Notes under the pieces: model-generated
Told to the model about the DNA's origin: nothing
The model's database searches: none
The model's input: only the letters and a program-made list of their open reading frames with translations
IMG/VR virus record: IMGVR_UViG_3300021371_000022
Span: 1-53,187 of that record
Direction: 5' to 3' (one strand)
From: a virus
DNA length: 53,187 bases
In this document: positions 36,459 to 45,798 of the stretch, piece by piece
Layout of the letters: the number at the start of each line of letters is the position of its first letter
Position numbering within the stretch: the stretch's first letter is position 1
Position numbers and translations under genes: made by a program

Positions 36459-37461
36459 AACTTGTCAATTAAATTGTAAACATTGTTTTACCAATGGTAT
36501 AAATGGTAAAAAAATATTTTTTAATTCAGAAAAAACTCTTAGTTGGATGAAAAAATTAAGAGAGTTCTATAAAGATAGTCATATTCATTTTGAGTTTCAC
36601 GGTGGAGAACCTTTTTTAGCTCCTCTATCTGATATGAGGTATATAGTTAATCAAACAAGAGACTGGGAGAATATTTCTTTTGGTATTACTAGTAATCTTA
36701 CTTTTAAACTAACTGAAGACAAAATAAATTTTATTATGGAAGATTTAAAAGGTGTCATAGGAACATCTTGGGACATGAGTATTAGATTTTCTAACGAAAA
36801 ACAAAAAGCATTATGGGAAGAAAATGTACTAAGATTAAAAAATTTGGGAGCTTACATAACACTATTTGTCAGCGTTACAAAAGAGCTTTGTAACACAGAT
36901 ACTCAAGAAATTATAGAGTATATAAACACTCTCAATGTTGATATTGTAGATTTTGAAAGATTAACGGGACACGGTAACGCACAACTGCACCCAGAAATAT
37001 TCCCAACTAATAAAGAACAAAGTGATTGGTTTCTAAAATTATATAAAAACAATAGTAAAAAAAATTGGGAAGATTCTTTTATTAAATCAATGGTTAATAC
37101 TAGAGTTAATGGTAATCAAACCGCAACTTTTTGCAGAGATTGTGAACAAAAACTATTTACCATTAATGCAGATGGTAGTATTAGTGGTTGTCCTAACTCA
37201 GCACCTGAAGAAGTATATGGAACAATAGAAGAAGAAATTTGGGAACTTATAGTTAACCCAAAACGAATGAAAATAATTGCTTGTGAAGCAGCACGAGATC
37301 CTAGATGTTATGAATGTGATGTTTTTGATATTTGCGGAAGTGGTTGTCATCAGCTTGAGTGGGACGAAACACATTGTCCATCGCCAAAAGAGCTATTTAG
37401 ATTATTAAAAAACACCCCTATAAAGGAGTTAAAACAAGGAGAGTATTATGTCAGCAATTAA
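36424..37461 (+). CDS. radical SAM/SPASM protein 1
   Basis: A 345-residue protein with C14-x3-C18-x2-C21, the GGEPF motif (EFHGGEPFLAP), and a SPASM-like C terminus (FCRDCEQKLF ... CYECDVFDICGSGC). SPASM radical SAM enzymes install thioether or C-C links, or epimerise residues, in peptide precursors. It lies directly before the likely substrate gene, whose start overlaps its end by 14 bases, the usual order in RiPP clusters. Confidence 0.9.
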   Translation: MKNITVYLKTTETCQLNCKHCFTNGINGKKIFFNSEKTLSWMKKLREFYKDSHIHFEFHGGEPFLAPLSDMRYIVNQTRDWENISFGITSNLTFKLTEDKINFIMEDLKGVIGTSWDMSIRFSNEKQKALWEENVLRLKNLGAYITLFVSVTKELCNTDTQEIIEYINTLNVDIVDFERLTGHGNAQLHPEIFPTNKEQSDWFLKLYKNNSKKNWEDSFIKSMVNTRVNGNQTATFCRDCEQKLFTINADGSISGCPNSAPEEVYGTIEEEIWELIVNPKRMKIIACEAARDPRCYECDVFDICGSGCHQLEWDETHCPSPKELFRLLKNTPIKELKQGEYYVSN

Positions 37462-38047
37462 TACAGGAGATGAGGTAAGTAAAACCGCTGTAGTAAATAG
37501 ATTTAATGAAGTTATGAGAAGTCAGATTAATCCAATAATTAATGTAGGAACTTCAACATCTTTTAGTAGTGGTAATTATAATCAATTTACTAACGTGCCT
37601 AGTGGAGGAGTTCCTTTTTCAAGAATCGGAACCCCTACAGTAGCACCCGCTGTTACTAGTGGATTAGGCAGTATTGTAGATGCAGCAGATTTAGCTACAT
37701 ATTTAAGAAATTTAACTCGTGATTATAGTGGAGTTAGAATAACAACATACAGATATAGGTTTAATAGAACAGGCTATCCTAGCGGTAACGGAAACAAAGT
37801 TATATCTTATAGAACTACTGATTATGTACATTATGATGGAGATGTTTATAAACAAACAGTTACAGACAATAGTGCTACGTATGACATTGAAGAAGGTGAC
37901 TTAATAGATGCATCAGATTTTGAAAGTTATATAGCAGATTTATATAATCAGTGGAATTCATTAAAAAATAATAGAGTAACAGTATTTGTAGATGCTTGTC
38001 ACTCAAGTTGCCATAGTAATTGTCACGGTTCAAGGGGAAGACGATGA
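37448..38047 (+). CDS. virion-like protein with Cys-His-Ser repeat tail, likely modified substrate
   Basis: A 199-residue protein. The start (SAINTGDEVSKTAVVNRFNEV) and middle (DAADLATYLRNLTRDYSGVR) read like a phage structural protein of the fibre-base type, and a DLIDASDFESYIADLYNQW helix follows. The last 18 residues, DACHSSCHSNCHGSRGRR, have three C-H-S/G-x units (C184, C188, C192) and a basic end. It sits between radical SAM genes with AAGGAG, typical for a RiPP precursor, but it is larger than most precursors. If so, the tail is the core that is modified. No other protein in the operon has such repeats. Confidence 0.75.
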   Translation: MSAINTGDEVSKTAVVNRFNEVMRSQINPIINVGTSTSFSSGNYNQFTNVPSGGVPFSRIGTPTVAPAVTSGLGSIVDAADLATYLRNLTRDYSGVRITTYRYRFNRTGYPSGNGNKVISYRTTDYVHYDGDVYKQTVTDNSATYDIEEGDLIDASDFESYIADLYNQWNSLKNNRVTVFVDACHSSCHSNCHGSRGRR

Positions 38048-38742
38048 GAATAATTAGAACTAAAGCGCCTATTGATGTAGAGTACTTACAAGAATATTTT
38101 TCTTCTGAAGAAGAGATTATTTTTGATATAATGTATTACGACTCTGATATAAAAGGAAAAACACTACTTAATTATGTATCTAATTTAGATATTAATTTTG
38201 AAATAAATCTATATAAAACCTCACAAGAAGAGAGGTATGATTTATTGAGTAACTATTTTACTACTAATTTATTAGTAAATTGTAAACAACTTGAACTAGC
38301 TTTGACATATATCGTATTAAAATACAATAATCGTTCAGTCGATGACCTATACTCTTTTACGCTGTTAAAAGAAGAATATGTAGATAAATTTATTGAAGAA
38401 CATAGAATACAGTTACTAAATACCACAGATTTTTTAGAATCATTACCAATTACAACACTGTCTTTTGTAGACTCTTTAAAAGATTTTGTTAATCAAGAAT
38501 TAAAAAATTATGAAATAATAGATGATCCTGAAATTTTAGGTAAAAACGTAATTAATCTAATTAACAATCCTTTTATCTTTAAAATATACGAAACTTCTGG
38601 TAGTAGAAAAAGATACTTTAAACACTACGCTGAAGAATATATCTATGACGAATCTAACTTATATGGTTGGATGGAAAAATATAATGTACCATTACTAGTT
38701 TTTGTTTCGGGGATTGCTTCTGGTGTTTTGCCTAGTAAATAA
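38044..38742 (+). CDS. unknown protein of the operon
   Basis: A 232-residue helical protein starting MRIIRTKAP at an ATG overlapping the substrate-gene stop (ATGA), with AGGGGAAG upstream. Mostly leucine- and tyrosine-rich helices, acidic. No family seen. Its place next to the substrate suggests a recognition or binding protein. Confidence 0.7.
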   Translation: MRIIRTKAPIDVEYLQEYFSSEEEIIFDIMYYDSDIKGKTLLNYVSNLDINFEINLYKTSQEERYDLLSNYFTTNLLVNCKQLELALTYIVLKYNNRSVDDLYSFTLLKEEYVDKFIEEHRIQLLNTTDFLESLPITTLSFVDSLKDFVNQELKNYEIIDDPEILGKNVINLINNPFIFKIYETSGSRKRYFKHYAEEYIYDESNLYGWMEKYNVPLLVFVSGIASGVLPSK

Positions 38743-39859
38743 AATATATTTAGATTATAATTTTTGTTATGATGCGGAAACACCTAAAATATTAGTAGGG
38801 TATAATGATCCTATACCTAATACTTGGAATTATTTTTCGGATGCTGATAAATTATTTGCTAGTAATACTTTAAAGAATATAAATAAAGATACTGAAATAG
38901 TAATTCTTGCTAAACAAAATGAGTATGTAAAAGTACTCACTACCTATTTAAAATCTATACTACCTAACCACTCAGTCGAGTCTTTGTATCATTTCTATAA
39001 ATTATTATTACAAAAACATATTTATCTTCATGGTAAATCATGTTTAGCACACGACAACGGCTCTGTAAATCTAAACTCGCCTTGGAACTCATTATCTTTA
39101 TTAAATGTTGAAGAATTTAAAAATATATATAATCAATGTAATAAACATCATTTAGATGATTTTTATATAAAAGGTGCAGGAATAGAGTTACAATTAGTTA
39201 GTTATTTAGCTAATACTAAATATACACATAAAGACATTTTATATAGTAAATTATATACAATAATCGCTGATACTGTTTTAAACGAAATTACCTATTGGAA
39301 AATGAATGTCATGTGTCAGCTCTTTGAATTAGGAGATTTGATAGAAGGAATTGATTATGGGTCAAAATTGTATGAATCTGCAACATATAAAGATTTAAAC
39401 TTACCAGAAGAATATAGCTGGCTTATGGATGAAAAAATAAAAGCTTATCCAGAACTAGAGTATATGTTAAAAAACTATGATTTAAAAAATATCTTTAAAC
39501 TTTATCGTAAATCAGTAATGAAATACGGGCATAATGGGTTTTTTGATAGTGAACAGCTAATGGAGCTTTTTGTAAGTGGAGATATTAGTTTAAGAAAAAT
39601 AGTTGATATAGATATTAATACTATATATGCTGGGGGTAATATAGGAGAATATCAACACCAAGATAAAACTACACATTATTTATTGAGATACTTTTACTTA
39701 TTATGTAAAGAAAAACGCTATGATAAGTTGTCTGAGTATTCTTTAGAAGAAAAAACTACAAAATTTAAACCTTTTATAAACTTAAAAAAGAGAAACACTA
39801 AAAAAGTAAAAGAATGGGCTCTAAAAGATCACCACAGTTTTAGAGAAGATTATGTATAA
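38723..39859 (+). CDS. unknown protein of the operon, start uncertain
   Basis: A protein of about 378 residues. No ATG near the front; the best start is GTG at 38723 (TTG at 38714 also possible), with overlap of the previous gene. Helical, with an aromatic-rich start (KIYLDYNFCYDAETPK) and a Lys-rich C terminus. No catalytic motif recognised. It overlaps the next radical SAM gene by 8 bases. Confidence 0.65.
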   Translation: MFCLVNKIYLDYNFCYDAETPKILVGYNDPIPNTWNYFSDADKLFASNTLKNINKDTEIVILAKQNEYVKVLTTYLKSILPNHSVESLYHFYKLLLQKHIYLHGKSCLAHDNGSVNLNSPWNSLSLLNVEEFKNIYNQCNKHHLDDFYIKGAGIELQLVSYLANTKYTHKDILYSKLYTIIADTVLNEITYWKMNVMCQLFELGDLIEGIDYGSKLYESATYKDLNLPEEYSWLMDEKIKAYPELEYMLKNYDLKNIFKLYRKSVMKYGHNGFFDSEQLMELFVSGDISLRKIVDIDINTIYAGGNIGEYQHQDKTTHYLLRYFYLLCKEKRYDKLSEYSLEEKTTKFKPFINLKKRNTKKVKEWALKDHHSFREDYV

Positions 39860-40841
39860 CACAGTTATAGATAAAAAAGCATCTACTCTAGGAGAGGTTA
39901 TTGTAACACTCTTTGAACACTGTAATCTTGCGTGTAGTTTTTGTTCTCAAAATCATAGTTCATTTAAGGGTGTGGAATCTATCCCAGAAAAATACTTTGC
40001 GATAAAAAGCGTCTACGAAGACTTACGCTCACAAAATAAAGAACAATTTTCATTTCATTTTATGGGCGGAGAGATTTTGAGTGATCAGATTTCAAATCAA
40101 ATTTTGAATAAAATTGAAGATTTAATTCTTAGATGTCAGCAATCATTTGAAAACAGTGAATTTCTAATAACCTCCAATATGGTATGGAGTAACAGAGATA
40201 GAGTAAAACAAATACTAGATAGATTGAATATCAAACTAGCAGTTAGTTACGACCCTGCAGGCCGCTTTAATACTAAGCAATTTGAACAGTTTATGGGTAA
40301 TGTTAAATACTTCAAAGAGTATATCACTACGGTAAATATAATATTAACTGCTCCTAACATTTATAAATTCTTATCTGATGAAATAATAGGTTTTGATTAT
40401 CTGTACGAACATTTTAATGTATACTTTGACTATTATACTCCTGAAAAAAACGCTAGTATAAACTGTCCTACAGACGTAGAACTATTAAACATATTTAAGT
40501 ATCTGTCTATTAATTATCCTAAAGTAGCACCAATAAACAAGTATTTATCTGGAGAAACTAAGAAAAATTTAACTTGTCAAAGAACAAAAGTAATAGCTGC
40601 TGATGGAGAAATAGGTCACTGTAATTTACTAGTTGGAGGCAATTATAGAGCATTAGCCCATGATAGTAGAGATAAAATGGAAGCTAAATGGATAGAGGGC
40701 TTTAACTGCTTAATGTGTGACCATTTTAGTAGGTGTGGATTAGGTTGCTTTCAAGAAAACCATATTTTACCGGAAAAAAGTACTATGGAACATTGCTGGA
40801 TTAAAGATTATTGGGAGTGGTTAGATGGAACTTATAATTAA
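39852..40841 (+). CDS. radical SAM/SPASM protein 2
   Basis: A 329-residue protein with C24-x3-C28-x2-C31 (HCNLACSFC), an MGGEI version of the GGE motif, and a C-terminal cysteine group (TCQRTKV, CNLL, CLMCDHFSRCGLGC, HCW). The spacing C-x2-C-x5-C-x3-C is the SPASM signature. Probably a peptide-modifying radical enzyme. Confidence 0.9.
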   Translation: MYNTVIDKKASTLGEVIVTLFEHCNLACSFCSQNHSSFKGVESIPEKYFAIKSVYEDLRSQNKEQFSFHFMGGEILSDQISNQILNKIEDLILRCQQSFENSEFLITSNMVWSNRDRVKQILDRLNIKLAVSYDPAGRFNTKQFEQFMGNVKYFKEYITTVNIILTAPNIYKFLSDEIIGFDYLYEHFNVYFDYYTPEKNASINCPTDVELLNIFKYLSINYPKVAPINKYLSGETKKNLTCQRTKVIAADGEIGHCNLLVGGNYRALAHDSRDKMEAKWIEGFNCLMCDHFSRCGLGCFQENHILPEKSTMEHCWIKDYWEWLDGTYN

Positions 40842-41898
40842 ACCAACAGAGCGTTGTAATTTTAAGTGTACTTTCTGTTCTAGTACAAAAATTGCAGATT
40901 CTAAATCTGTTGAATTGGAACACGAAAAAATATTTACTTTTTTAAAAAGGTTTCCACACACTAATACTATTATTGTGAATGGTGGGGATCCTTTGATGAT
41001 GAAACCTAGTTATTATTGGAAAATAATTAAATATTTAGAAGATAATAATTTGGATACTACAATATCTTTGACTACTAACTTGTGGCCTTTTTACACTAAA
41101 CCATCTAAATGGTTATCTCTTTTTCAGCATCCTAGAGTAGGAGTTTGTACTTCTTTTCAATATGGAGGAGGTAGATTAAAAGGAGATTTTACAGAATTTA
41201 GTGAAAAAGATTTTTGGAAAGTATCTGATAAAATGTTAGATCTTGTAGGTTATAGACCTGATTTTATTTCTGTAATCACAAAAGAAAATGAAGACAGAGC
41301 AATAGATAACGTACTCTTAGCTAAAGAAATGGGAGTAGTGTGTAAACTAAATTATGCTGTCGCAAGCGGTCCAGAAATTAAATTTCTTAATGGAATTAAA
41401 ATGGGATTAGAAAACTATACTTATCTTTTAGCAGATATATATGAAATCTATCTTAAAATATATAAACAAGGATTAGCCGATTGGGAGTATAATACTACTC
41501 AGTTATTAAAAAGATTTTCTTCTAATACTACTTGTCCACAAAACCGAAATTGTGATTCAAATATCAGAAACTTAAATCCAGGAGGTGACTATTATTCTTG
41601 TGGAGCTTTTGGAGATGATAAAGAATATGAAATAGATTTTGATAAAGAAATGAATCAGAGGAAAATAGAAACTCCTCTACAAAACTCTATTGAATTATTA
41701 TCACTAAAGCAAGCGTGTTTTACTTGTCCTATGTTTAAAATTTGCAATGGTTGTAAAAAAACTATCAGCGATATAAAAAGACTAAACTTAGTAGAGACGC
41801 ACTGTAAAAAAATGAAGAAACTAGCACCTGAAATAATAGAAATATGTAACCTAGAAGATAAACTAACGGAGTATATAGATGAATCAGTATACGCATAG
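40825..41898 (+). CDS. radical SAM/SPASM protein 3
   Basis: A 357-residue protein with C11-x3-C15-x2-C18 (RCNFKCTFC), the NGGDPL motif, and a SPASM-type end (TCPQNRNCDSN, YYSCGAF, CFTCPMFKICNGCKK). Start overlaps the previous gene by 17 bases. It shares the operon with three others, so each may act on a different residue. Confidence 0.9.
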   Translation: MELIIKPTERCNFKCTFCSSTKIADSKSVELEHEKIFTFLKRFPHTNTIIVNGGDPLMMKPSYYWKIIKYLEDNNLDTTISLTTNLWPFYTKPSKWLSLFQHPRVGVCTSFQYGGGRLKGDFTEFSEKDFWKVSDKMLDLVGYRPDFISVITKENEDRAIDNVLLAKEMGVVCKLNYAVASGPEIKFLNGIKMGLENYTYLLADIYEIYLKIYKQGLADWEYNTTQLLKRFSSNTTCPQNRNCDSNIRNLNPGGDYYSCGAFGDDKEYEIDFDKEMNQRKIETPLQNSIELLSLKQACFTCPMFKICNGCKKTISDIKRLNLVETHCKKMKKLAPEIIEICNLEDKLTEYIDESVYA

Positions 41899-42676
41899 AA
41901 AACTATGGCCTACACCTGTTCTACTAGGAACAGTAGATAAACAATTAGCCAAGGATTTATTTAATTATATACTGAGCAAGTACCATAATCCTGATGAAAA
42001 AACAGAAGTATTTAACCTGTTTTCTATCGGTGAACCTCTTTTGGATAATTTATACAAAAATTATATTGTTCCTGCTACAAAAGAATATATTAAAAATAAT
42101 TTATTTCAGTCTAACCATTATGAAATAAAATCCTATGCTTGGGCCCATGTATTACCACAAGGACAAAATGTGGGTATTCATAATCATCCTAACAATCATA
42201 TAAGTGGCACTATATGGTTAAGCGATCATGATAGTCATCTTTTAATGGTTGATCCAAAAGGTAATTCTAACATGATGGATTTTGGATATCTAGATTTAGA
42301 AATGCTAACTAAAAAAGGTATGACTGTTGGAAATGATGAAATAAGACATAATCATACTTCTAGATATAATGAGTATGGTAGACAGATGAATAATAGTACT
42401 CTAGATTTTTCTGGATTATTTGGTGACTATGTTGATACATTTGATAAACCAACTCATTCTGTAAACCCAACCAACATCACTATTAAACCAGAACTTGGTA
42501 AATTTATACTATTTCCCTCATGGGTTTGGCACGAAGTAGAACCTAATCAATCTAAACTGCCTAGGATAAGTATATCTTGGGATACTAGAATTACTCCAAA
42601 GATAAAAAAAGAGCACAATATTCATTATGAACAAGACATTAGAGTATTAGGAGATGTTCTTGATGTACAAAGTTGA
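41879..42676 (+). CDS. 2OG-Fe(II) oxygenase
   Basis: A 265-residue protein of the phage 2OG-oxygenase type: NVGIHNHPNNHISGTIWL (H101/H103), VDPKG, and FPSWVWHEVEP (H218) then RISISWDTR for 2-oxoglutarate. These hydroxylate proline, lysine, aspartate or similar residues. It has a longer middle loop than usual. Probably hydroxylates the peptide or fibre protein. Confidence 0.85.
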   Translation: MNQYTHRKLWPTPVLLGTVDKQLAKDLFNYILSKYHNPDEKTEVFNLFSIGEPLLDNLYKNYIVPATKEYIKNNLFQSNHYEIKSYAWAHVLPQGQNVGIHNHPNNHISGTIWLSDHDSHLLMVDPKGNSNMMDFGYLDLEMLTKKGMTVGNDEIRHNHTSRYNEYGRQMNNSTLDFSGLFGDYVDTFDKPTHSVNPTNITIKPELGKFILFPSWVWHEVEPNQSKLPRISISWDTRITPKIKKEHNIHYEQDIRVLGDVLDVQS

Positions 42677-43079
42677 AAAAGGTGAACTACACCACTTACC
42701 AATACTAATAGCTTTATCCTATAATATGACAGAAGAAGAACGTGATGAAAAAGATGATTTTATCGAGTTAATAAAAGAACAAAGAGTACATCTACTATAT
42801 TTAAAAGATAAACCTATTGGATATTATACAGTAGTATCTATTGAGAGAGGAGAGTATCTTGAAACTATCTTAATAGATAAAAAGTATCAAGGTAAGGGTG
42901 CTATTAATAAATTAGGCGAATATGCAGTAAAGTCAAAAAATGGAAAGCCTCTTTGGGGGTTGAGCCGTCACAGAAGAGTAGATATGTTATTAAAAAAATT
43001 TGGATTTGAACCAAAAGAGTATGAAATTATTAAAGGAGTTAGTTATAGATGGTGGATAAACCGTTTTCAGTCTCAATAA
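42663..43079 (+). CDS. GNAT-family acetyltransferase
   Basis: A 138-residue protein (start MYKVEKGEL with GGAG upstream) with the acetyl-CoA loop of the Q-x-x-G-x-G/A type in DKKYQGKGAINKLGEYAV. It may acetylate a lysine or N terminus of the product or inactivate it against self-toxicity. Confidence 0.8.
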   Translation: MYKVEKGELHHLPILIALSYNMTEEERDEKDDFIELIKEQRVHLLYLKDKPIGYYTVVSIERGEYLETILIDKKYQGKGAINKLGEYAVKSKNGKPLWGLSRHRRVDMLLKKFGFEPKEYEIIKGVSYRWWINRFQSQ

Positions 43080-43963
43080 ATCCTAGTTACTTTTGTAATT
43101 TTAGGTGTAATTTTTGTTATTTAACTCCTGAACAACTTGGAGATCAGAAAAAAATTGACCCTAAAAAATTAGATAAGTTGTTATCAAACATACCTAAAAT
43201 AGATCATATAGACTTATATGGAGGAGAAATTGGAGCGCTCAAGAAAGACTATTACTATGAAATCAAGTCTGTTATACGTAAACACTATAATGATTACATC
43301 AATATTAATACTAATTTTTCTATGCTTGACGACAGATTCTTCGAGGATGATATCACTCTTTCCGTCTCATATGATTTTTCCGCAAGAGAAAAATCAAAGT
43401 TAGTATTTCAAAATATGCTGATGAGTCCAAAACCTATTTCCGTATTAATTCTTGCTTCTGAAGAAGTATTAAAATTAGATATTAATTCTATGATAAAACA
43501 ATTAAATATGTGTAAATCAATTATATCTGTAGAAATAAAACCTTATAGTACTAATCAAGCTAATAAACACGTTGTTACCCATAAAGATTTTGAAAACTTT
43601 GTTATCAAATGGATTGAGAGTCCAGTAAAAAAACGCTTTGAATTTCAAAACCTAAACAGAATAAAGAGAAGTGTAAGAAAAGAATATAATGCTTTTTCTG
43701 ACGACCACATCTACATTACTCCAAATGGTAAATATGCTGTATTAGCTTTTGACAAAGAAGATAGTGAGTATTTTTTAGAATTTACTAACTACTCTAGTTT
43801 TGAACAATGGGCTTGGACAGAAAAGAAAACTCTTTCTACTATCTGTAGCGGTTGTTATTGGAAAGGACATTGTTTAACTGAACATTATAGACATGTAAAA
43901 GATTTAAGAAATAGTTGTAATGGTTATATAAATTTATTAAGTAGATATAGTAATGCGTTTTAG
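43049..43963 (+). CDS. radical SAM protein 4
   Basis: A 304-residue protein with C16-x3-C20-x2-C23 (YFCNFRCNFCYL), the YGGEI motif, and a reduced C-terminal cysteine group (CSGCYWKGHC, CNGY). It is shorter than its three operon relatives and has fewer C-terminal cysteines, so it may lack one auxiliary cluster. Confidence 0.85.
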   Translation: MVDKPFSVSINPSYFCNFRCNFCYLTPEQLGDQKKIDPKKLDKLLSNIPKIDHIDLYGGEIGALKKDYYYEIKSVIRKHYNDYININTNFSMLDDRFFEDDITLSVSYDFSAREKSKLVFQNMLMSPKPISVLILASEEVLKLDINSMIKQLNMCKSIISVEIKPYSTNQANKHVVTHKDFENFVIKWIESPVKKRFEFQNLNRIKRSVRKEYNAFSDDHIYITPNGKYAVLAFDKEDSEYFLEFTNYSSFEQWAWTEKKTLSTICSGCYWKGHCLTEHYRHVKDLRNSCNGYINLLSRYSNAF

Positions 43964-44609
43964 TTTTTCAGATCATAGCGATAACTTTGATGAGCATATT
44001 AATAAAAGTATTATTTCGTATAATAACTTAGTAGATATGATTATTACTGTATCTGGATTTTTTATACAAGATAATACAACAGTATATGATTTAGGATGTT
44101 CTACTGGTAAAATTTTAAGGAAAATAAAAAAAGCGTCACACGCTAATAATGTTTCGTATATCGGAATAGATAATGAAACAGCTTTTTCCCCATACTGGAA
44201 AGAAAAAGACATAGAGTTTAAAATTGAAGATGTGAGAAAACTAAAGTTTGATAGTGATGTTTCTTTAGCTATCTCTACCTTCACTCTTCAATTTTTACCT
44301 ACTATTGATAGAGTAAAATTATTAAAAAACATATATGATTCTTTAATACCAAACGGAGCATTAATACTTTGTGAAAAAACATATTCTAATGATTCTATGT
44401 TACAAGAAGTATTTACTTTTGCTAACTATGATTATAAAGCTAAATTTTTTAGATACGATGATATAATGTTTAAAGAAAAGGAGTTAAGAGCCTCTATGAA
44501 TATTAGATCTTGGGACGCTATTTTACAAGAAGTAGAAAAAATAGGATTTAAAAAGTATGAAGTATTCTGGAAGGCGTATAATTTTGTAGGAGTCATATTG
44601 GTAAAATGA
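43953..44609 (+). CDS. CmoA-like SAM enzyme
   Basis: A 218-residue class I SAM protein that looks most like CmoA, the carboxy-SAM synthase of tRNA cmo5U formation: DEHINKSIISYNNLVDMI, YDLGCSTG (45-52), the TFTLQFL block (109-115), ALILCEKTYS and a C-terminal helix with EKIGF then FWKAYNFVG. CmoA uses SAM and prephenate. The region where the E. coli enzyme has the prephenate-binding arginine appears to be Glu here by eye, so it may be a plain methyltransferase instead. Unusual in a phage RiPP-like operon. Confidence 0.7.
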   Translation: MRFSFSDHSDNFDEHINKSIISYNNLVDMIITVSGFFIQDNTTVYDLGCSTGKILRKIKKASHANNVSYIGIDNETAFSPYWKEKDIEFKIEDVRKLKFDSDVSLAISTFTLQFLPTIDRVKLLKNIYDSLIPNGALILCEKTYSNDSMLQEVFTFANYDYKAKFFRYDDIMFKEKELRASMNIRSWDAILQEVEKIGFKKYEVFWKAYNFVGVILVK

Positions 44610-45118
44610 TTACTTATAAACAAGTAATAAAAAAAGGTTTTGCTTTTGAGAGTATTATAATACCTAAAAATATAAAAACAGAACTAAAAGCATTAACTTT
44701 TTATCCAAATGAGGACAAAGATTTAGGGAAAGAAGTAGGATGGTCTACACTAGGTATGCCTACTAATCTTAATGAGTTCTTTATCGAACAATTATATGCA
44801 AAAGTAGACCCATACTTACAGAAACTTTTAGATAAGCTAGAAACTTTTGAAGCGTATAAAACAGATAAAAATGAGTATGTAGAATTACATACAGATAATG
44901 CTTTTGGTGGGTTAGTTCAAATTATGATTTACTATATTGAAAAAGATATGAAAGGTAGGGACTTTTTATATGGAACAAAAAATGATATTAAAAAAATAAC
45001 TCCCTACACAGGATTAGTAATTATATGTGATCAAATAAATAAAGAATGGTTGCACGGAACAACTCCTTTATTGAGTGACACTTTTAATTTATGTATTACA
45101 GGAATCACACCTAGATGA
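44606..45118 (+). CDS. small 2OG-Fe(II) oxygenase-like protein
   Basis: A 170-residue protein with the prolyl-hydroxylase-type iron motif H95-x-D97 (VELHTDNAFGG) and a distal histidine H150 (WLHGTTPL). The spacing of about 55 residues and the strand-rich middle support the jelly-roll fold. The third oxygenase of the operon. It overlaps the next gene by 4 bases. Confidence 0.7.
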   Translation: MITYKQVIKKGFAFESIIIPKNIKTELKALTFYPNEDKDLGKEVGWSTLGMPTNLNEFFIEQLYAKVDPYLQKLLDKLETFEAYKTDKNEYVELHTDNAFGGLVQIMIYYIEKDMKGRDFLYGTKNDIKKITPYTGLVIICDQINKEWLHGTTPLLSDTFNLCITGITPR

Positions 45119-45798
45119 ATAAAAAAGAATTTTACAGAAAAGAACATTATGAAAAAAAGAACTGGCTTCATAAAAACGGAAGAGTTAATGCCACGGTTGC
45201 AGGTAATAACTGGGTTGGTGTATCTGTCTCTCCTTATATGAAAGATTTTAAATATCAAGTAGATCCTGGTATTTGGCCTCTAGTAGAAATACTTAATAAA
45301 AAAGGGTATTTAACTTGTTCTTCTTGCGAAGGGCATGATTGGATGGAAGAATCATTTGTTGTTGTTTGCTTTGGTTCTAAAGAATCGAGAGATGCTTTTG
45401 CTGAACAAGTTGTTAAAGCAAAGCTGCCGCAGTATAGAATTTTTTATCAAGAATCACAGACTAACATTAACCTATACGATCCTTTTAATGATTATCATGA
45501 AATAATGGATGACCCAACTATGGATGAAACTCAAAACTGGTTTAAGATTGAAGATAAATTATACTTCACAAAAATAGAAGAAGAGATACCAGAAGAAATT
45601 ATTGAAAAAGAAACAGAAAATTGGAATTACTGTTTTGGTAGAAAGTATAAAAGATGGTACTATTGCAGACTACTAATAGGAGGAGCTGTGTTGAACGGTA
45701 AAAACCCAGTAAGCATAGTAGTTCATTGGACTCGATATTTCTGGATTAATAGGCTAGCAAAGTTTATAAAAGAAAACGTGGAGCAAGGATATGACTGA
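45115..45798 (+). CDS. unknown protein with C-x2-C-x-G-H motif
   Basis: A 227-residue protein. The segment DPGIWPLVEILNKKGYLTCS is followed by SCEGHDW; the C-S-S-C-E-G-H turn with a preceding helix recalls the metal- or SAM-linked start of TYW3-like proteins and of several phage small proteins, but no family can be named. The end is basic and aromatic. Coupled with both neighbours. Confidence 0.6.
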   Translation: MNKKEFYRKEHYEKKNWLHKNGRVNATVAGNNWVGVSVSPYMKDFKYQVDPGIWPLVEILNKKGYLTCSSCEGHDWMEESFVVVCFGSKESRDAFAEQVVKAKLPQYRIFYQESQTNINLYDPFNDYHEIMDDPTMDETQNWFKIEDKLYFTKIEEEIPEEIIEKETENWNYCFGRKYKRWYYCRLLIGGAVLNGKNPVSIVVHWTRYFWINRLAKFIKENVEQGYD

